Origin: Gnetum montanum
Lineage: Eukaryota > Streptophyta > Gnetopsida > Gnetales > Gnetaceae
Direction of reading: 5' to 3'
Assembly (NCBI GenBank): GCA_015680685.1
Contig: MNCI01038211.1
Span: 203,859 to 267,858 of the forward strand
Length of the DNA stretch: 64,000 bases
Part shown: positions 11,560-23,360 of the stretch, piece by piece
Position numbering within the stretch: position 1 is the stretch's first letter
How the letters are laid out: the number at the start of each line of letters is the position of its first letter
Made by a program: the position numbers and the translations under genes
The notes under the pieces: generated by a model
Database searches by the model: none
What the model was told of the DNA's origin: nothing
What the model saw: the letters and a program-made list of their open reading frames with translations, nothing else

Positions 11560-12254
11560 TCTTTCTTAAGAACCTAAGTAGTTAATCATTATCTTCAAAT
11601 AATTGTAAATGCTTTATGTTATCTAGTACTAATGGTTTATGTTCATTCTTGATTATTACACCTTCATGACTTTCTATTTCTTTCACATCTAATGTTGAAG
11701 CTACTTTTGCTAAGTCATCTACTATAAAATTATCCTTCCTACCTATATTTTCTATTTGGTAATGATGAATTTGTTCTAACATTTTGTAGATAAGTTGTTT
11801 ATACGGTCATAAGAATGAGCTTTTTACTACAAAATTACCTTTAATCTATTCATAGATTAATCTTGAATCTTGTTTTATGATGATTACCTTAATTCCTTTT
11901 TCCAATGTTGTTTTAATTATAATACTTAGAGCTTCATATTTAGCCTTTTTGTTAATACAATGGAAAGATAGGTGAATTTTCTTTGAATATTTTTGGGGAA
12001 TCATCGTTTACTAGAACTATTCGGGCTCTTGCACCCTTAGAGTTATAAGAACCATCAAAGTATAGTTTCCATTTACTCTCATCTTTAGATTCTTCTTTCT
12101 CCAAGTTATCAAATTTTTGATGTGTGCAACTCCTAGTCTCAAAAGCTCTCATTTCAATGACTTTATTCTTCCCATTTAAAGTAAAGTTTTCATTCATCAA
12201 AGGTTCATTGTATATGTATATTTGATTCAACTTCCCTTTCCAAGGTAGCCACAT
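11560..12254 (-). pseudogene. Archaeal-type RNase H-like domain between protease and RT in B
   Basis: The minus-strand frame 12254-11952 contains WKLYFDGSYNSKGARARIVL, the first-Asp motif of the RNase H found in Tat elements (consensus YFDGS...GAG.GIVL). Downstream are a KYEAL segment near 11935, then IIIKQDSRLIYE (third acidic site) and, in 11782-11582, HHYQIENIGRKDNFIVDDLAK, the N..AD.LA end motif. The domain is thus nearly complete but interrupted by stops. It lies before the RT, in addition to the RNase H after it. In Tat elements the second RNase H normally follows RT-RNase H, so the order is unusual. Confidence 0.7.
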
Positions 12255-12269
12255 ATGAGAATAATTTGT

Positions 12270-12660
12270 TCATATGTAACTAGAGAAATTATTACTCCAA
12301 CTTCTACTCAACAATAGACTATGTGAATATGGTATATCTACTACTTGAATAGTTAATCTACTCTTTATATGAGATTTTGAAGTGATTTCTAATAGAAACT
12401 TTGGTAGATGATCCATAATTTTCACTCTACTTTTGTCCACTTTGACAGTCTTTTTATTGTATTTTTTGGGAGTCAAACTAAGTTTTTTGCATATAGACAA
12501 TGACATAATAATAGATGTAGCTCTAACATCAACTAAACAATTGTAACGATATTTGTCTTTTAGCTTTATTATCAAAAGAAAAGGAGGATCTTCTTTATCA
12601 GGAGTACAATCATGTGTAGTCTTTATTATCTTGTCAATGTTAAACACATAACTTAATTCT
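12270..12660 (-). pseudogene. Retropepsin-like aspartic protease of element B
   Basis: A 125-residue minus-strand frame contains YNCLVDVRATSIIMSLSICKKLSLTPK. This matches the retrotransposon protease active site (LVD.GAT..IMS...KLGL), with Arg in place of the usual Gly after the catalytic Asp pair position. Later HSLLLSRSW resembles the LLGRPW motif near the C-terminus. The family processes the Gag-Pol polyprotein. The altered active-site residue suggests an inactive copy. Confidence 0.75.
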
Positions 12661-13027
12661 AACTCTATAACTCTCCTTTTATTTTTAATAAGCTCTAAAT
12701 CTTTTCTTTGTTAATATTCCATTTGTAATAATTGATGTATACTAATATTGGCCTTGACATGTTTAAGATCCTCAATCAAATCATATTCTTCATCTCAACA
12801 AAAGCCTAGATTCTTCATCCATTTATTAAAAGATAGATTTTGAGGACTTCTCTCTACTTGATCTTCTTTACTTTTATTCTTTTCTCTTCTACTTGGTTCA
12901 AAAATTCTTCACTTAGTGGATGGATTAGAAATGACATTTGGGGCATGGAAGTAGTTAATCTTTCTTTTGATCTCAGATTATATCCATTTTCTTTATTTTT
13001 ATTACAGTCTTCATTTGATGATATATC

Positions 13028-14330
13028 CTATTTAGAACTTGATATAGAAGAGGTATCACTAGATCCATTGTTAGAAGATGTGCTTACATAATGAATACTA
13101 GATACCTCATTATCCAATTCAATATCAAGGAAGTTAGACATAGAAATATCATTTTCGTCCTCATCTTCTACTAACTTAGTATATTGATGTTTATACTTTC
13201 TATTTTTCTTTTCTTCCTTGATTTTAACTTTTTCCAAAGCTTTTTCTAATTTCACTACTTTGTTGGACAGGTCTTTCATTAACTATCCTTTTTTAGATTC
13301 TCTACTTTCAAACTTTTGCTCTATCTTAATTCGAGATGGTCCCAGTAATGCTTTAAGTGAAGCAAAATCTTGCATAGGAATCATCATTTTCTCTTCTCTT
13401 TTTTGAGTTGTGATAATCTCTTCATTGTTCAAATTTATCTATTTTTCTAATTGTATAGCTTCACTAAAGTAGTCATTCAATGTTTGCAAGTTTGGAGTTC
13501 TTCTTAACCAATTTGAAATATTGCGATTCACAACTTTAAGATAAGTATCTCTAAGCATTTCATTTGATGTTCTATATTGTCTTTGAAAGAGTCCACAAAT
13601 TCATTGAAACTTAATGTTGAAATCTCTAACTGACTCTTTAGCTCTTTTCTTAGCTTATATTAGCCCATGGTATAGGTTTTTTTTATCTAATTGATTGTCA
13701 AATTGGGCCAAGAAAAAACTTTTCATATCATCCTAACTTGTGATACTATTTTTTGGCAAGTTTGTATACCAAATCTAGGTCATATCCTTTAAATTTGCTA
13801 CAAACAATCTACAAGCTTGATCTTGATATTGAATATTTGCATAAGCTAAAGCTAACTAAAATAAGTGAATGTATTCTTCAGCCAAGTATGCTTTTCCAAG
13901 AAGAAAATAATCATGCAAATATGTGTAAAATACCTTAGGAATATCGTTGTAGTTTTGAAATCCTAATGGTGTAACTCTTTGCCAATGATTTATCATCCTA
14001 TTAGAATTCCTTTTGATCCTTGAGCTCTTATACTTCTTTGACCTTATCTTATAGGCTAATAAACCAAATAGAAGGGGTGATCTTCTTATCCTTTTGGTCT
14101 TTATTCAACTACTTGTTCCAATCTTAAGAACCTTTTTATGCTCTTCTTCAAATGAATAATTAATCTTATAATCAGAAAATTCCTTAAGACTTTAGAATCC
14201 TCCAAAACTACCAATTTGTCTGATCATTAACTCAAAATACTTAGCTAATTTTTCAAGCTCTCATAGGAATAAAAAGAACTATTGATGTGATAGGACTATA
14301 AAGCTCTTTGAATAAACTATTTACTTATGA
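13028..14330 (-). pseudogene. gag of element B
   Basis: The minus strand translates into a retrotransposon capsid-like region: FFLAQFDNQLDKKNLYHGLI, ESVRDFNIKFQ.ICGLF and NEMLRDTYLKVVNRNISNW (about 13480-13740). A lysine- and glutamate-rich coiled-coil stretch follows (KVVKLEKALEKVKIKEEKKN at about 13210-13270) and then a Ser/Asp-rich tail. Several stops and at least one frame change interrupt it. I see no clear CCHC zinc knuckle. The start is not determinable. Confidence 0.65.
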
Positions 14331-14339
14331 ACATAGGTG

Positions 14340-14462
14340 ATAAATTCTCCTACCCTTCTTCTAGTTCCAAAAGAACCATTTTTGTGCTAGGACTATCAAG
14401 ATTATGAACTTAGATGAAAGACTTCCTACCCTCCTTCTACTATCAATAGAACTGTTGGTGAT
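14340..14462 (-). other. Primer-binding-site region of B, with an internal duplication
   Basis: Next to the 5' LTR the minus strand reads TAGTAGAAGGAGGGTAGG, close to the PBS of element E (TGGTGCTAGAAGGAGGGCC). About 75 bp further in, a second related copy reads GGAACTAGAAGAAGGGTAGG. The PBS neighbourhood therefore seems to be duplicated. Confidence 0.5.
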
Positions 14463-17400
14463 TGTTTGGGACTGCCAACATTGAGGGCCTTTGGTCTCAT
14501 GACCTTTGGGGTCACGGGATGCAAAGGTGTTCTTCTAATAGGATTTAGGTTCTTATTGGTCTCTAGCAACACCAAGGCCCAAATGCCTCCAAATAGACTC
14601 AATGGTTATAAAACAAAAAATGAGTATGTGTTTGCTGTTGTGAATGTTAAAATGGCTGGGTTATGTATGAAACTATAATTGGCTTTCATATAAGAAATTT
14701 ATCTAACTTTGTTATATATTGTGAGTTGTTGAAGGTTCCGATTTTGGCCAATCACTTAGTCTATATAGTCCCTATAGCATATTACTTGTAACAAATAAAT
14801 TTCACAAAAACATTTGATCATAATTATGCCAATCTACTCCTAATTTCCCCCAAAGAGAAAATTCCACAAGAAAACTAGAAATAGACTAAGATTTAATGGA
14901 CTTAGAAAGAGAAAGAAAAGAAAGAATATTTGTGTGAAATCTCGAATATTTAAGCAAGATAAATTAACATGAGAAAATACTTCATAATAAATCTACTTGA
15001 AATCAATCTAACTACGAATTGTCCAAAGCCTCTAAGCTCAACAAGAAATTTCATAAAAGACAATCGTATTACACAATCACAAATGATATGTAAATGACAA
15101 AGTACAAGATTCTATTTTTACTAGTTAATAGTTGTTGAGAATTGCATTTAACAAAGACTTCAAAAAAATTTGAAAATTATAGTATTGAAATAATAAGGCA
15201 ATACACTTTGAAACAATGAAGCTATTTTAGTCATCTCAAAGTATCAAATATTTTTCCAGGTTCTTTATGCTCAAAATAGGAAAATTCATTAAGACATTAC
15301 TATTAAATTGCTCTAGATGCTTTTCAACAACATAAGCTCTTTGATGGCAGACTTTAATAGAAGTCTAATATTGCATAAAAATAGAGCTATTAAAGACAAC
15401 CTAGAAAAATTCAAAATTTAAATGTCAGTCATGATACTACGTAAACCATTAGCTAAGTAACTAAAACAAAATGGGAAGAAATGAACTCATAGGATTAAAA
15501 CAAAGTAGTTGAATTGATGTCTTTAGCAGGTCATGCTTTACAATCTTCAATATTCTTCTTCTAAGTATCTTCCACCAATTCTCCTTGCTTAAATCTACCT
15601 TTGAAGGTCCTTTTATAGTGATCTTAGGGTAGTTACAATAATCATGAGAAGTTAAAGGTATCACAAATATCTAGGAAATTAATTAATAACCACATTAGAA
15701 ATTATAACTTCCATAGGAAGTTATTGAAATTGAAGAAATACATGCCATAATTGGAAATTATCCTTTTAATAATTACATCCTTTCGAATATCAAGGAGATT
15801 AAATTATAACTTCCATATAAAGTTATAACCTTTATGAAAAGTTTGAATGTTGTATAAAATAAAGGTATGTTTGCCACATGTCTATTAGTTTTCCCCCTTG
15901 CAAATTTTGGAAGATATTTTGTATGTAACATATCTCAGGGAGTGAAATTATATCCTATCATGAGGTTATGCCAAAATTTTCTCTTTCTCATCATGGAGGT
16001 TTTAAATTTTTTTCATATGGTAAGGGTAGGTCAAAGGATCAAAAATAAAGGAACTGTTTAAAACTATAATTCAATAGAGAGGATTCAGGAGCATGACATT
16101 AGGCTACAACTGGTAACACTTTGACAATTACCACAAATATGTGTATTACTTTAGTTTTTTTCTTGTTTGCATAGTAACCATGTATGCTGATCTATGCTCT
16201 ATCATTCTTACAATTGAAATTGCAAGCCATGTCTCTAGAATGGAGTTCTTGGCATACCACCACATGGTGAGCTCCATGTCCTTCAACCTTTCTTCTCTAC
16301 AACTTCTCCTGAATCTTTTGACATCAAGGTCTCATGGCTATCCTTTTGTTTGCCATGGCCACCTGTGTTGACACCATTCAAGATTTAGAATTATTGTCAT
16401 CACTATCTCTACCTTTTTCACATGCCATTGATCTATCTACCTATTCAAAACACAAAGATGAAGGTTTTGCAAATTGATGCATTATGTCTTGGATGTCATT
16501 TAGGAAGAAAGTAGCAACTACAATATCTCACACTCAAAGTTTTCTAATCTAATGCCAACAACATCCATTCCATATGTAGTGAAAACACAAACAAGCTACT
16601 TTACTACAGTTTTAATGCCCATGAGCACACTTAATTCAAACAAGGATTTTAGTCCTTGCTACTTCTAGGAACAAATTTGTCATTACCTTAATAGTAGTGA
16701 TCCTCCAAACTATAGTCATGCTTCAGTTGCCATGAATAAATTCCACATAAATCTATAATAAAGATTCATTATGAGAATTATATTATTTTTTTTCTAGAAT
16801 GACTGGTTATCTTGGATTTCCTTTGTTTGGTTTCAGTTCTGCTACAGTTTCACATCCGCTTCAATTATATTATTTCATCTTTCTCATAGTTTCAGGGATC
16901 GACATAGAGCATTGGATTTTAAGACCTTATCCTTAATAAGTTATAGGAATTGTGTACAATTTTGGAGCCTTGAATATTTTTATTTTTATATATATTAATC
17001 CTTTCTTTAATCACATTGGTTTGGCCTTTCTTTCTCAACCATTATTATTTCCTAAGAAACCTTACTAACCATTAACAATCTTGAGTAGAAGAATATTTAA
17101 CATTGTATCTATTTCTTGAAGGCTAGAATATTTTTAAAATACTATGATATTGCTAGAAATTTGCTATGTTTATGTAGAATCATCATGTATAGGGAACAAA
17201 ATGGTCTATACATCCCACTGATTTAATGATCTAGACGTAAATGCCAGTGTGGAGTCCCATAACATTTACATAGGAGAACTACAAATTTTACAACCTTTGG
17301 ATTTTTATTAAGCTTTCATAATCTCCATAATTTATACCCTTAATTTTTGACCTTGAAATTATGGACACTTAACCTAGAATTGTGTCACTTGAAAGCACTT

Positions 17401-17598
17401 TCTATTCATTTTCTTTTTCACAACATTCAAGATTTAATCATGCTTCATATTATTGACCCTTTTTTTAAAATAAGTAATCCAAGTCTTTTATTGATAGTAT
17501 ATTATCTTCCAATCACTAGTGAAAATTAAATTTCCCAATGCTATCTAAATCATCATCTTGAAAGACTACTCCATCAAATGACATATAATGGGATTACA
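14463..17598 (-). repeat. 5' LTR of element B
   Basis: It is the right copy of the 3.14-kb direct repeat, beginning TGTTTGGGACTG and ending near GGGATTACA. It is co-linear with 4277-7419 throughout, with scattered substitutions and small indels. Frames such as 15867-16061 and 16141-16371 are not conserved as protein and I regard them as non-coding. Confidence 0.85.
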
Positions 17599-17623
17599 CC
17601 AATTGTAATTCGAAAGATATTCC
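17599..17623 (-). pseudogene. Sliver of element A integrase between B and C
   Basis: On the minus strand these bases read as the integrase segment just before TPYSLVYG (about F-R-I-T-I-G). They link 4276 on one side and 23361 on the other, and show that B and C inserted only about 25 bp apart. Exact edges are uncertain by several bases. Confidence 0.6.
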
Positions 17624-18690
17624 TGTAGGCCTTGAGGACAAAGAACTTAGAAGGTTGAATAAGCTCCCTAATTAAAATTGCACTAGCCACATGAAAAAAC
17701 CAAAGTTTACATGGTTCCCCAACTTGGGTACACTCACACTTGTAGGGTAGAATCTGTGCACACCTCTAGAATTTGTTTCTTCAAAAAGTGGTTTGAAGGA
17801 CATCATACCCTCTATAAGCTTTGAGCTCTAGTTCAGAGTGTTTTGTCATTGCAAAGCCTCTCAACCCCATATGGTTCCAATAAGCTTAAACTATGGTTTT
17901 AAGGATCCCACAACCTTTACAAAATTGAGGTCCACTATGGAGTGTTTTGATGCAACAAAACCACTCATTCTAGTAGGATCCTAACAAGCTCAATATGGAT
18001 GCCTTCTTGCAAGAAGCACATCAACCTTGTAGGGCTACAAGAAAGAGAGAAAAGAATAAGGAAAGAACGTAACTAAATTTATAGGTCATTGTATTTAAAT
18101 TTTAGTAGAAAATACAATCAAGCAAATGATGTTACAATGAAGAGCAAGAATAGAATTGCAGAGAATAGATAATGAGAAGCTTGAATGTGAATTGTGCTTG
18201 CATAATTCCCAAGATTTTGACATCATCTTATAGCCTCAGAGTTTTTGAAAACTCCTCGAAATTCATGAAATGGCTACCAAATAGCTAGTATATATTTCTA
18301 ACTAAGATTGGACTTAATTCAAGATAGATGTCTCATTGGAAAATGGAACATCTACAAGGAAACATCACCTCTTGGACATAGATGTCTATTGTTTTTCAAA
18401 GACATCTCATCAACTTTTAAGCTCTATATTTTGAGGCTTTATGCTATCAATTGGCCTTCTTTATAGTCCTTGGAGCATCTTTATTTGATTTGTAGCCTTC
18501 ATTTTTGTCCATGTTCTCATCTTGCCCATGTNNNNNNNNNNNNNNNNNNNNNNNNNNNNNNNNNNNNNNNNNNNNNNNNNNNNNNNNNNNNNNNNNNNNN
18601 NNNNNNNNNNNNNNNNNNNNNNNNNNNNNNNNNNNNNNNNNNNNNNNNNNNNNNNNNNNNNNNNNNATCTCCAAATAAATGTAAGAGAAT
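17624..18690 (-). repeat. 3' LTR of element C (contains a sequence gap)
   Basis: It is co-linear with 22341-23220 of the other LTR, including ACATGGTTCCCCAACTT, GGGTAGAATC and CTACAAGAAA blocks. The last 130 bp or so fall in the N gap 18532-18666. A TA microsatellite follows at 18690-18711. Confidence 0.8.
18532..18666. other. Assembly gap (135 N)
   Basis: This is a run of undetermined bases in the copia LTR. Its length is close to the missing LTR segment (about 130 bp in the other copy). Confidence 0.98.
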
Positions 18691-18779
18691 ATATATATAT
18701 ATATATATATTGAGAGCTAAGAATAGCTATGTTTTATTGAAAATTTGAAAGCAAAAACTTACTTGATAGGACAAGGTCC

Positions 18780-20230
18780 TATTCCCATGTCTTTACATAG
18801 AGCAGTTAGTCATCATTTATCAAGAGTTTTTGTGAAAGCATATGCAAGTTGATTTTATGTTCCAATTATTTCTAGGTATATATGCCCATGTTAAGTGTGT
18901 TCTCTTATAAAGTGATGTTGAATTTTGATGTGTTTTGTACATGAATGTTGGATTGGATTCTTTGTCATATTGATGATGCTATTATTATCAGAATAAATAA
19001 GTGTAGATTGGGGTTTTACCCCTAAGTGCCTAAGTGTTTCTTTCATCCATAAAAGTTGGGCAAAATAACTTCCAACTGAAATGTATTTAGCTTCTGCTAT
19101 AGAAAGTGATATGGAAGTTTGGTTTTTGGTTATCCAAGAGATAAGGATTTTTCGTAAGGAAAAAGCAATTTCCACTTGTGCTTCAATGATCATCTAAAAA
19201 ACCTACCCAATTTTCATCACAATATCTAGCAATATTAAGTGAGGGATTCTTTGGATACTAAGTCCCAAATTAGTAGTACCTTTTAGATAATGAAAAATAT
19301 GTTTGACAATCTTTAAATGGGATACTTTTGGATTTGCCTAATATCTAGCACAAATTCCTACACTTAATGTTATGTCTAGTCTACTAGTAGTTAAATAAAG
19401 TAGACTACCTATCATCCCTCTATAAATCTTGTGATCAATAGGTTTTCTGTGATCATCTTTGATGAGCTTGAAATTTGTTGCCATAGGAGTGTTCTTTACC
19501 TTAACTTCCGCCAAGTTGAATTTGAGCAGTAGATCTTTCATATATTTGGTTTGAAAAATGAAGGTCCCATCATTTTTTGGATTAATTTTAAATCCAATAA
19601 AGTTATTGAGCTCTCCCATCATGCTCATTTCAAATTTTGATTGCATAAGATCTGAAAACTTCTTGCATAGAATTTCATTACTGGCACCAAAAATAATATC
19701 ATCAACATATATTTGAACATTAAGTAAATCATTACCTTCTCTTTTGAGAAATAAAGTGACATTAGCCTTGCCTCTTTTGAAGCCATTAGATGTAAGATAT
19801 TGGGAAAGTCTTTTTTACCAAGCTCTAGAATCTTGTTTAAGCCCATTGAGAGTCTTCTTAAGCTTGAAAACATGATCAGGATTATTGGGATCTATAAATC
19901 CTTTATATTTTTTAACATATACCTCTTATTGTATGGTCCCATTTAGAAAGGCACTTTTTACATCCATTTGATATAGCTTGATATTTTAAATGCTAGCATA
20001 TGCCAAAAGAAGTCTAATAGATTCAAGTCTAGCAACAAGAGCAAAAGTCTCATCAAAATCAATTTCTTCTTGTTGATTATAGCCTTTTGCAACTAGCCTA
20101 GCCTTATTTTTAATGATATTCTATTTTCATCAATTTTATTCCTAAAAATCCATTTTTTTCTAATAATTAGTTTATGGTTTCATTTAGATGTCAATTCCCA
20201 TAGATCATTCCTAGTGAATTGATTTAGCTC
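18780..20230 (-). pseudogene. Reverse transcriptase and RNase H of copia element C
   Basis: Minus strand, from right: [35 protein letters not shown] (about 20040-20100) and QMDVKSAFLNGTIQ (about 19945-19985). The catalytic YVDDIIFGASNE is near 19675-19705, followed by MSMMGELNNFIGF, IYRGMIGSLLYLT and RLDITLSVG. The RNase H part has AEAKYISVGSYFAQLLWMKE and YSDNNSIINMTKNPIQH.. TKHI.I..HFIRE (18891-19193). Motif content is canonical for plant copia, and YVDD is intact. In-frame stops and frame changes occur near 19197, 19640, 19870 and 20110. Confidence 0.9.
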
Positions 20231-20539
20231 ATCTTGCATTTCGGAAATCCAGCCTTCTTCTCCTTTTGCTTCTTTAAAGTTTTTGGGTTATTGTTGTGAA
20301 AAATATGTTGCATAGGCACAAATTTCCTAGTTTGGTGCTAGTGCGAATTCCATCTTGTACTTGTCTAATTACATCATTGAGAGAGTGTTTTCTACTAAGT
20401 TTAGGCACCTTAGGTTGAATTGGTGATATCTCCTCATGTTCATCCTCATGCTCTTCCTCATGTTCACTATCTAATTCTCAATTTTCGTCAATTTGAGCTT
20501 GTGAGATACTAGATAACTTTTGAATGGGAACTACTTCAT

Positions 20540-21460
20540 CATTAGGTTGTCAAGAAGTAACATCACTATCATCAATTTTAACATTAATAGTTTCTTCTAT
20601 AACATTTGTTCTTTTCTTGAAAGCTCTATATGCTCTAGTAATCGAAGAATATCCTAAGAAAATTCCTTCATTAGTCTTAGAATCAAGCTTTATTAAGATA
20701 TCTTTATCATTAAGAATATAGCATTTAGAACAAAAGACATGAAAATAACCTACTAAAGGTTATCACTAGTCCATAATTCATAGGGATTTTTAGAGGTGAC
20801 CCTTCTTACTAGAACTCTATTGGAGACATAGCAAGTAATGTTAATTGCTTTAGCCCAAAAGTGGTAAGGAAGATTCTTGTCATTCAATATAGTTCTCCCC
20901 ACTTCATTCAAGATCATATTCCTTCTTTTAGCTACACAATTATATTAAGGAGTTCTTGTAGAAAAGAATTGATAAAGTATGCCATTCATTTTTCAAAATT
21001 TCCCAAATTTGGCATTCTTGAATTCCCCTCCATTGTTTCTCCTGATGAATTTGACATGATAGAATTTTTCTTTCTAAATTTGGTAACAAATTCTTAAGAA
21101 ATGATGAAATACTTCATCCTTGTGATATAAGAAGGTAACCCAAGTAAAACTAGAGTAATCATCAAGAATGGTTAGAAAATACCTTTTCTTCCCCAAACTA
21201 AGTGTTTGAGAAGGACCAACTAGATCCATGTGAATTAAAACTAAGGGATAAGAGATAGAGATACAATTTTTCTTACCAAACCTTACCCTTGTTTGCTTTT
21301 CCTTTTGAAATGCTTCATAGATGTTCAAATTGAAGTCTTTATGTTTGTGTAATCTACAAACCATTTCCTTTGTCACTAGATTCTAAAGAATTTCTTTATT
21401 TATGCAACCTAGCTTTCTATGCCACATACGAGCATCATCTATATAACTAATTAAGCACTT
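20540..21460 (-). pseudogene. Integrase of copia element C
   Basis: Minus strand: a zinc-binding region near 21330-21420 (GCINKEIL, then MVCRLHKHKDFNLN; the second cysteine is degraded), then HMDLVGPSQTLSLGKKRYFL and ILDDYSSFTWVTFLYHKDEV, the DD part of the DD(35)E core (21074-21376). NNGGEFKNAKFG follows near 21020, with asparagine changes, and then the core tail with WAKAINITCYVSNRVL (about 20800-20870). Two stretches are frame-shifted. In the family this enzyme inserts the cDNA. Confidence 0.8.
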
Positions 21461-21469
21461 GGATTTAAG

Positions 21470-22330
21470 CTAAGGATTATCTCCAAATATAGTAGTATAA
21501 ACATTGGACTTTCTCGTCCCTTCTATCATAATGTTTCTAGTGGTTAAGTCTTTTATTCTACAAGTTTCTTTTGAAAAAGTAACATTAAAATTTGAATTAT
21601 AGAGTTGTGTAATGCTGAGAAAATTATGCTTTAACCCTTTAACAAAGAAAAATTTATTTATGGTAGGCTGTCCCTTACCTTTTCCTCCTATGGTACCAAT
21701 ACCTGTTACAGGAGCCTCCATGTCATCTCTAAAAGTAACAGTTTCATAATTCTGTTTTGAGAAGTGTATGAATTAAATTTTATCTCCCATAATATGTATT
21801 AAATAGCCACTATCAATATACCCCATGCTTTATTTGACTACAAAGAGAGCAAATTGAGCCATCATGTTTTGTTCAAGCTTCCTCTCTTTTTTCTTCCAAA
21901 CTTTATATCCTTGTAAAGCACTTTGTTTAGGCTATTTTTGAAAAGAACAGGTGTAATGTTTCATAATAAGATAGAAATATGCTTGAAAATGTCCAAATTT
22001 TCCAAAATAGAAACAATTTAAAGTCCTAAATTTTTTTTATGTTACCAAGCTTGGAACAACTTCTTTCTGAAGAATCCTTGATGTGTACATCCTTGTGCTC
22101 TTGATCTTTGGACATTTCTAAGACTTTATTATTCATCCTCTCAATGACCTTAGTTAGTCTTTAAATATAACTTTTTAGGTATAAGTTTTATTTTGTAAGA
22201 TAAAAACATTCATCATTAAGAGTTGTAATGTTTATCTCTTTGTAATGTAAGATATCTTTTGTTTTAAAGCATAGACTTTGAAAAGAAATAATTTCATTGC
22301 AAAGCCTTGAAATTGAAATGGAGAAAATGA
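21470..22330 (-). pseudogene. Protease and gag end of copia element C
   Basis: The protease shows YIDSGYLIHI (about 21790-21820), the D-S-G catalytic motif with one stop shortly after. The linker to integrase has FFVKGLKHNFLSITQLYNSN (21470-21721), typical of the copia gag-pre-integrase region. Upstream, NCFYFGKFGHFQAYF near 21985-22025 is a CCHC zinc knuckle in which the second and third cysteines have become Phe or Tyr. Beyond that, gag decays past recognition towards the LTR. Confidence 0.75.
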
Positions 22331-22340
22331 ATTTTTTTTT

Positions 22341-23360
22341 TGTATACTATGGACTTAGAAGGAGGGTTGAATAAGTTCCCCAATTAAAATTTCTCCAACC
22401 ACATGAACATAGAAAATTTTACATGGTTCCCCAACTTAGATATGTCCACACTCAAAGGGTAGAATCTATGTGCACCATTGGACTTGATTTCTTCAAAAAG
22501 TAGTTTGAAGAGAATCATGCCTTATACAACCTTTGAACTCTACTCTAGAGTGTTTTATTGTTTTAAAAGCACTTAACCTCATAGGGTCCCAAAAAGCTCA
22601 AAATTTGATTTCAAGGATCCCACAACCTTTACAAAATTAAGCTTTGCTATGGAGTGTTTTGATGCTGCAAAACCACTTAATCTTGCAAGATCCCAACAAG
22701 CTTAATATGGATGTCTTCTTACAAGTAGCACATCAAACCTTTAGGGCTACAAGAAAAAGAGAAAAGTACAAGGAAAGAATCTAAATAAATTTACAAGTCC
22801 TTGTACTTAAAGATCAGTACAAAATACAATCAAGAAAATGATGTTACAATAAAGAGCAAGAATAGAATTGCATATAATATACAATGAGAAGATTAAATGT
22901 GAACAGTTCTTGTCCAATTCTCAACATTTTGACATCATTTTATAGCCTTGGAGTTTTTAAAAACTCCTTGAAATTCATGCAACATCTACAAAAAAACTAG
23001 TGTAGACATCTACTTTGAAGTTGGAACATCCAACTGAGATTGTCCTCTATTCAAGAGAGAGGTCTTACTGGCATATGGGACTTCTACAAGGAGATGTCTA
23101 CTCTTGGACATAGACATCTATTATTTTTTAGAGATGTTAATTTTTCTTCTTACTAGTCCTTGGAGCATCTTCATTTGACTTTTAGCCTTCATTTTCATCC
23201 ATGCTCTCATCTTGTCCATGTAGTCTTCATTTTGACATCTCGTTGTAGATCTTGTTTTCTTTAGTTCTTAAATCTCTTTGTGCAGTTCTTGTTCATGACT
23301 TGCAAAAGCATTATCCATGATAAAAATTCTATTTTCTCCATTTTCCTTAAGGTTTCAACA
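22341..23360 (-). repeat. 5' LTR of element C
   Basis: It begins TGTATACTATGG and ends GGTTTCAACA on the plus strand, giving TG...CA ends. It matches the left LTR over its readable length. A related but shorter LTR (H) is at 34542-35113 on the plus strand. Confidence 0.8.

Larger units (their letters stand above)
4277..17598 (-). mobile_element. Element B: Ty3/gypsy retrotransposon with 3.1-kb LTRs, inserted in A
   Basis: Long direct repeats (4277-7419 and 14463-17598) flank a minus-strand internal region. Domain order on that strand is gag, protease, RNase H-like domain, reverse transcriptase, second RNase H, integrase, then a small membrane-type ORF. The element interrupts the integrase of A. 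The disrupted integrase motif (roughly ITIGATPYSLVYG) can be followed across both ends, and the flanks AACCA (4274-4278) and about CACCA (17597-17601) look like a diverged 5-bp target duplication. The LTRs differ at roughly one base in seven by eye, so the insertion is old. Ends are uncertain by about 5 bp. Confidence 0.85.
17624..23360 (-). mobile_element. Element C: Ty1/copia retrotransposon, inserted in A
   Basis: Direct repeats of about 1 kb (17624-18690 with a gap, and 22341-23360) flank a minus-strand polyprotein in the copia order gag, protease, integrase, RT, RNase H. The integrase of A is interrupted at this point. Decay is moderate: domain motifs are clear but the frame is broken repeatedly. 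I could not find a convincing tRNA-Met PBS beside the 5' LTR, and the target duplication is ambiguous. Confidence 0.85.

Noticed and set aside
18447-18748. Open frames crossing the N run
   Set aside because: Undetermined bases read as open; they carry no information.
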